From assembly GCA_021792075.1 (NCBI GenBank), contig JAJYVK010000139.1, positions 1 through 5,445 on the forward strand: a stretch of 5,445 bases of DNA, read 5' to 3'. A model generated the notes under the pieces. That model had not been told where the DNA came from and made no database searches. It saw only the letters and a program-made list of their open reading frames with translations. Positions 1-5,445 of this stretch are shown piece by piece; positions within the stretch are counted from its first letter, which is position 1; every line of letters begins with the position of its first letter. This stretch comes from Actinomycetes bacterium. Lineage in GTDB: Bacteria > Actinomycetota > Acidimicrobiia > Acidimicrobiales > Acidimicrobiaceae. The position numbers were made by a program, and so were the translations under genes.

Positions 1-1430
1 GGGTTCTCTCCATTTATACGCTTTCCGGTATCTTTCTTGGCAATTTTGGGCTCATCTTGGCTGGGGCCTATCGCAGATTCAGAGCGAGGGCTGCTGAGCC
101 TCCCGCGGTCCCGATTGCAGCCGAGGGGGAGGCTGAGGAAACGGTTTCTCTCGATGGAGACGAGTACTCGCCGCCGACTTCGTTGATCGGGCTTGATCTT
201 GCCCAACAGGAGATCACCGATGTTCTTGCCACGCATGAACCTGAGCCAAAGAAGAAACCCAGCTGGTTCGGCTCCGATGGAAAAGCCATAGGAGTGCGGG
301 GTCACTTTCTCGTCGGAGTGCTGGCTTCGATAGTCGTGTTTTTGATCTCGGGTCTAGGCCTGTTTCCGCCTCAGTCCTGGCTTCCCATAAAACCAGCTCA
401 GAGCTTCGTACCTTCGTGGATCAGCTGGAACTACACCGGATATGAGGGAAAGCCCGACTACCCGGCCTACCGCGAACTGATGGCGACAATGCAAAATGTG
501 GGAAAGCAGTATGGATGTGGCCAAGCTATGTGGGAGTACAACTCAGGGGAGAACTCTTTTGGCACTCCCATGGCGCTCATGTTGCTGCCGTATTGGACCA
601 ATGGATGTGTAAATTCCATGGAAGGCCTGTTCTTTGAGTCTTCTGCGACAACGCCGTTCCATTTCATGAACCAGTCCGAAATGTCGGCATCTCCGTCTGA
701 GGCTATGTCAGGCCTCCCGTACGAGGGACTGAATGTTGCACTTGGTGTTCAGCACCTGCAGCTGCTCGGCGTCAAGTACTTCATGGCGTTCTCACCAAGC
801 GTGGTTTCCCAGGCCAATCAGGATTCGCAGCTGCAGAAGATTGCGACGGTTCCGGCGCTCCAGCCCTCGGCTGGGCTCAGCTCTGTGCTTGGTTGGACCT
901 GGAGCATCTATCTTGTGAAGAGTTCTGCCACGGTTGAACCTCTAAAGAACTGGCCGGTCGTCTTGAGCGGGGTGAACCCCAGCCAAGCCTCGTGGGTGAA
1001 CACCGTCATGAGCTGGTATGACAATCCGAGCAGGTGGTCGGTCATTCCTGCTCAGTCGGGTCCGGCAAGCTGGACGAGGGTAGCGGCGGATTCGACGAAT
1101 TACCCCTCTGATCCGGTTTCTCCGACCCAGGTGAGCGGTGTCTCTCAGAAGAATTCGTCGATCTCGTTCAGTGTCTCGAAGCTAAACGCGCCCGTATTGA
1201 TCAAGATCTCCTACTTTCCCAACTGGCAGGTGAAAGGTGGCCAGGGCCCTTACAGGGTGGCCCCAAACCTTATGGTCGTAATTCCGACATCGCATCACGT
1301 GGTCGTCTATTACGGAATGACCCCGATCGACTACATTGGGTATGGGTTGTCACTCGTTTCCTTTGTGGCGGTAGTCGTCATGATCGTGAAGCGTAAGCGA
1401 TCCAAAGAATTGTTGGCATCCATCGACTAG
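1..1430 (+). CDS. Multi-pass membrane protein, C-terminal part (YfhO/GT-C-like), 5' partial
   Basis: The reading frame is open from base 3 with no stop upstream, so the gene begins outside the window; the TTG at 57 is an internal leucine in a membrane helix, not a start. About 475 residues are visible. Numbering from that TTG, one helix ends near residue 4 and is followed by RRFRAR. Residues 5-82 form a hydrophilic, Glu/Asp/Pro-rich loop, a second helix spans about 83-103, a Trp/Tyr/Ser-rich domain spans about 104-422, and a final helix (424-444) is followed by KRKRSK. The positive-inside rule puts the acidic loop and C-terminus in the cytoplasm and the large domain outside. The only cysteines, C154 and C184, lie in the outer domain and could form a disulfide. 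The SYFPNW and APNLMVV segments near the C-terminus recall actinobacterial YfhO-like or GT-C-type glycosyltransferase-related membrane proteins (from memory). The active half is not present, so envelope glycan work is only inferred. The stop is TAG 1428-1430. Confidence 0.75.
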   Translation, partial: VLSIYTLSGIFLGNFGLILAGAYRRFRARAAEPPAVPIAAEGEAEETVSLDGDEYSPPTSLIGLDLAQQEITDVLATHEPEPKKKPSWFGSDGKAIGVRGHFLVGVLASIVVFLISGLGLFPPQSWLPIKPAQSFVPSWISWNYTGYEGKPDYPAYRELMATMQNVGKQYGCGQAMWEYNSGENSFGTPMALMLLPYWTNGCVNSMEGLFFESSATTPFHFMNQSEMSASPSEAMSGLPYEGLNVALGVQHLQLLGVKYFMAFSPSVVSQANQDSQLQKIATVPALQPSAGLSSVLGWTWSIYLVKSSATVEPLKNWPVVLSGVNPSQASWVNTVMSWYDNPSRWSVIPAQSGPASWTRVAADSTNYPSDPVSPTQVSGVSQKNSSISFSVSKLNAPVLIKISYFPNWQVKGGQGPYRVAPNLMVVIPTSHHVVVYYGMTPIDYIGYGLSLVSFVAVVVMIVKRKRSKELLASID

Positions 1431-1476
1431 AGTTACTCTCCGTGTGTCAATCTGGTCAGTGGGGTTGAAGTAATGC

Positions 1477-1481
1477 AAAGG
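1477..1481 (+). promoter_or_regulatory. Weak ribosome binding site of manB
   Basis: AAAGG lies 11 bases before the ATG at 1493. The spacing is longer than ideal and the match is short, so initiation may be weaker than for the downstream genes or may depend partly on translation of the preceding gene. No better Shine-Dalgarno sequence exists in the 62-base gap. Confidence 0.4.
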
Positions 1482-1492
1482 TTCATAGACAA

Positions 1493-2854
1493 ATGATTTC
1501 CGCGATTTTCAAGGCTTATGACGTCAGGGGTACCGTCCCCGACCAGTTGAACACCGATATTGCTCGAGCAATCGGCGCTGCATTCGCAGTATTTTCAAAG
1601 AGCTCGAAGATTGCGGTGGCGAGGGACATGAGGGTCTCCGGCGAGCAGCTCAGTTCAGCTTTCATGGACGGCGCAAGGGCTGTCGGAACCGGGATCGTCG
1701 ATCTGGGCCTGGGGTCCACGGACATGCTTTATTTCTCTGCCGGCGAGCTTGACATGCCCGGAGCCATGTTTACCGCTTCGCACAATCCCGCTATCTACAA
1801 CGGCATAAAGATGTGTCTCTCAGGGGCTCGGCCAATTAGTTCGGATAACGGCCTTGCGGAGATCGCTGATGTAGCGCAGGGTTTTCTGGACAACGGGATT
1901 CCTGCTGCAGCCAGAACGGGTTCATATGAGCAGAAAGAGATGCTGACCCGCTTTGCCGAGCATGTCCGGTCATTCATTGATTTGGATAAACTGAAGCCGC
2001 TCAAGGTAGTAGCGGATACGGCCAATGGAATGGGAGGGTTGGTCGTACCTGCGGTATTTTCGGAGCTCCCGTGTCAGCTCGAGATTCTCTTTCCTGAGCT
2101 CGACGGTAATTTTCCGAACCATCCGGCAGATCCGATTCAGCCTGAAAATCTTATCGACCTGAAACAGCATGTCGTTGCGACCGGATCAGATGTGGGGCTC
2201 GCATTCGACGGGGATGCTGACCGGGTATTCCTGGTTGATGACCAAGGCCAGACAATCTCCGGTTCGACTACCACTGCACTGGTAGCAAAGGCGCTTTTGG
2301 CGAAGCATCCCGGCTCAAAGATCCTCTACAATCTGATCTGTTCCAAGGCGGTCCCGGAAATCATCAGCGAAAATGGAGGGATACCTATCAAGACCCGTGT
2401 GGGCCACAGCTTCATCAAGACGGTCATGGGTGAGACTGATGCGCTCTTTGCTGGAGAGCATTCTGGGCACTACTATTTCAGAGATAATTTCCGCGCCGAC
2501 TCAGGTCTAATAGCTGCGATGGTCGTATTGGAGGTCTTGTCGACGTCGGACCGTCCGCTCTCTCAGCTGCGCACTGAGCTGGAGCGCTATAGTGCTTCAG
2601 GCGAGGTGAATACCAAGGTGCAAGACGTTAACGACGTCTTGGCCTTTATCGAGAATGCGTATGAGGGCCGTGGCAAAATGGATCATATGGACGGACTGAC
2701 AGTGGATTTGGGAGACTGGTGGTTCAACGTACGTCCTTCAAACACGGAACCTCTCCTCAGGCTGAATCTGGAAGCCAAGTCCGACCTGGAGGTGGCGTCA
2801 AAGGTCCAAGAGGTCCTGGCCGTTATTTCGAAAGCCGATTCTGAAAGGAAATAG
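1493..2854 (+). CDS. manB: Phosphomannomutase/phosphoglucomutase (ManB)
   Basis: This cytoplasmic alpha-D-phosphohexomutase interconverts mannose-6-phosphate and mannose-1-phosphate, and many family members also accept glucose phosphates. The protein is complete at 453 residues, the usual size for bacterial ManB. All four family signatures are present in order: the N-terminal AYDVRG; the phosphoserine loop TASHNP at 94-99 with Ser96 as the phosphorylated residue; the metal-binding DGDADR at 239-244; the sugar-recognition loop GEHSGH at 321-326; and the phosphate-binding RPSNTEP at 414-420. The GEHSGH loop fits the PMM/PGM subgroup rather than phosphoglucosamine mutase. The ATG at 1493 places AYDVRG at residues 8-13, as expected. 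The next gene starts one base after the TAG stop, and its ribosome binding site lies inside the manB 3' end, so the two are probably translationally coupled. The product would feed GDP-mannose synthesis. Preference for mannose over glucose cannot be settled from the motifs alone. Confidence 0.95.
   Translation: MISAIFKAYDVRGTVPDQLNTDIARAIGAAFAVFSKSSKIAVARDMRVSGEQLSSAFMDGARAVGTGIVDLGLGSTDMLYFSAGELDMPGAMFTASHNPAIYNGIKMCLSGARPISSDNGLAEIADVAQGFLDNGIPAAARTGSYEQKEMLTRFAEHVRSFIDLDKLKPLKVVADTANGMGGLVVPAVFSELPCQLEILFPELDGNFPNHPADPIQPENLIDLKQHVVATGSDVGLAFDGDADRVFLVDDQGQTISGSTTTALVAKALLAKHPGSKILYNLICSKAVPEIISENGGIPIKTRVGHSFIKTVMGETDALFAGEHSGHYYFRDNFRADSGLIAAMVVLEVLSTSDRPLSQLRTELERYSASGEVNTKVQDVNDVLAFIENAYEGRGKMDHMDGLTVDLGDWWFNVRPSNTEPLLRLNLEAKSDLEVASKVQEVLAVISKADSERK
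2844..2849 (+). promoter_or_regulatory. Ribosome binding site of the Trm112-like gene, inside manB
   Basis: AAAGGA lies within the last codons of manB, six bases before the GTG at 2856. It supports that GTG as the start and suggests coupling of translation to manB. Confidence 0.7.
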
Positions 2855-2855
2855 T

Positions 2856-3068
2856 GTGACATTGGACCCCAAGCTTTTGGAGATTCTTGTATGCCCAATC
2901 GACAAGGGTGAGCTACTGTATTTTCCGGCCGAGGACACTCTTTACAATCCCAGGCTCAGGAGACGCTACTCGGTCAAGCAAAACATTCCCATCATGCTTG
3001 TCGACGAATCCCAGGTTGTCGATGAGGAAGAGCATGTGCGGTTGATGACGCTATCTAAAAGTTCTTAG
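2856..3068 (+). CDS. Trm112/UPF0434 family small protein with degenerate zinc site
   Basis: This is a complete 70-residue protein with the Trm112-like fold signature: LLEILVCPIDKG at residues 7-18, a central strand region with LYNPRLRRRYSV (29-40), and NIPIMLVDES (43-52). In classical Trm112 and many UPF0434 proteins the start reads CPxCxG and further cysteines help bind zinc. Here only Cys13 remains, with Asp16 in place of the second cysteine, so zinc binding is doubtful. As far as I recall, actinobacterial homologues beside manB share the CPxDKG form. The GTG start at 2856 is fixed by the ribosome binding site and by the LDPKLLEIL start typical of the family; an acidic tail follows. Eukaryotic and archaeal Trm112 activates SAM-dependent methyltransferases as a small partner subunit. 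The bacterial role is not established, so a partner function is inference. It is encoded between manB and the SIS isomerase. Confidence 0.85.
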   Translation: MTLDPKLLEILVCPIDKGELLYFPAEDTLYNPRLRRRYSVKQNIPIMLVDESQVVDEEEHVRLMTLSKSS

Positions 3069-3107
3069 CCGTTTCGAGTTCTATCCAACTTCTAGAGATT
3101 CAGGTTT

Positions 3108-3111
3108 GAGG
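3108..3111 (+). promoter_or_regulatory. Ribosome binding site of the SIS isomerase gene
   Basis: GAGG, within TTTGAGG, lies seven bases before the ATG at 3119 and supports this start. The 50-base gap after the Trm112-like gene shows no hairpin with a T-run, so transcription probably reads through. Confidence 0.65.
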
Positions 3112-3118
3112 TATAAGC

Positions 3119-5445
<2,327 letters not shown>

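Noticed and set aside
733..918. 61-residue open frame on the + strand inside the membrane protein gene
   Set aside because: It is an out-of-frame shadow with a Ser/Arg/Cys-rich translation and no recognisable domain; the containing frame is clearly coding.
969..980. GGGGT-GA-ACCCC dyad in the membrane protein gene
   Set aside because: The two-base centre cannot form a full hairpin loop, it lies within coding sequence, and short GC-rich dyads are expected by chance.
57..1430. Reading the first gene as a complete 457-residue protein starting at TTG 57
   Set aside because: The same frame is open back to the window edge and encodes a membrane helix that continues through position 57; there is no ribosome binding site before it.
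1431..1492. Possible promoter (TTGAAG at 1465-1470) or terminator before manB
   Set aside because: No acceptable -10 box lies 16-18 bases downstream of it. The only dyad, AGAG-TTA-CTCT near 1432, is very short and has no T-run.

Overview
The window carries five genes on the + strand with almost no space between them (gaps of 62, 1, 50 and 44 bases) and no convincing promoter or terminator, so it reads as part of one operon. Both end genes are cut by the window edges. The gene order phosphomannomutase, Trm112-like protein, SIS-domain sugar-phosphate isomerase, S-adenosylhomocysteinase (SAHH) recalls the manB/Trm112/SIS/manA/sahH neighbourhood of Actinomycetota. The moderate GC content (by eye, mid-50s percent), GTG and TTG starts, and the compact SAHH would fit a lower-GC actinobacterium such as a member of Acidimicrobiia. 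This assignment is an inference from synteny and protein character, not from a marker gene.

Layout: 1-1430 is the C-terminal part of a multi-pass membrane protein with a large extracytoplasmic domain; its 5' end is outside the window. 1493-2854 is a complete phosphomannomutase/phosphoglucomutase (ManB). 2856-3068 is a 70-residue Trm112/UPF0434-type protein that has lost most of the zinc-binding cysteines. 3119-4156 is a complete SIS-domain protein of the bifunctional phosphoglucose/phosphomannose isomerase type. 4201-5445 is SAHH (AhcY), starting at a TTG behind a near-perfect Shine-Dalgarno sequence and lacking roughly its last ten residues.

How the genes may work together: the SIS isomerase can make mannose-6-phosphate from fructose-6-phosphate, and ManB converts it to mannose-1-phosphate, the precursor of GDP-mannose and of lipid-linked mannose donors. 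The upstream membrane protein resembles YfhO/GT-C-like envelope proteins and could act in envelope glycan or glycolipid assembly, but its catalytic half is not visible. AhcY removes S-adenosylhomocysteine, the product inhibitor of methyltransferases. Trm112 proteins are known in eukaryotes and archaea as methyltransferase activators, which gives a possible but unproven functional link to AhcY.

I see no mobile element, CRISPR array, RNA gene or defence system. This is a conserved housekeeping cluster. The points worth a second look are modest: the degenerate Trm112 protein, the absence of manA beside the SIS isomerase, the compact form of SAHH, and the cysteine pair and acidic loop of the membrane protein.
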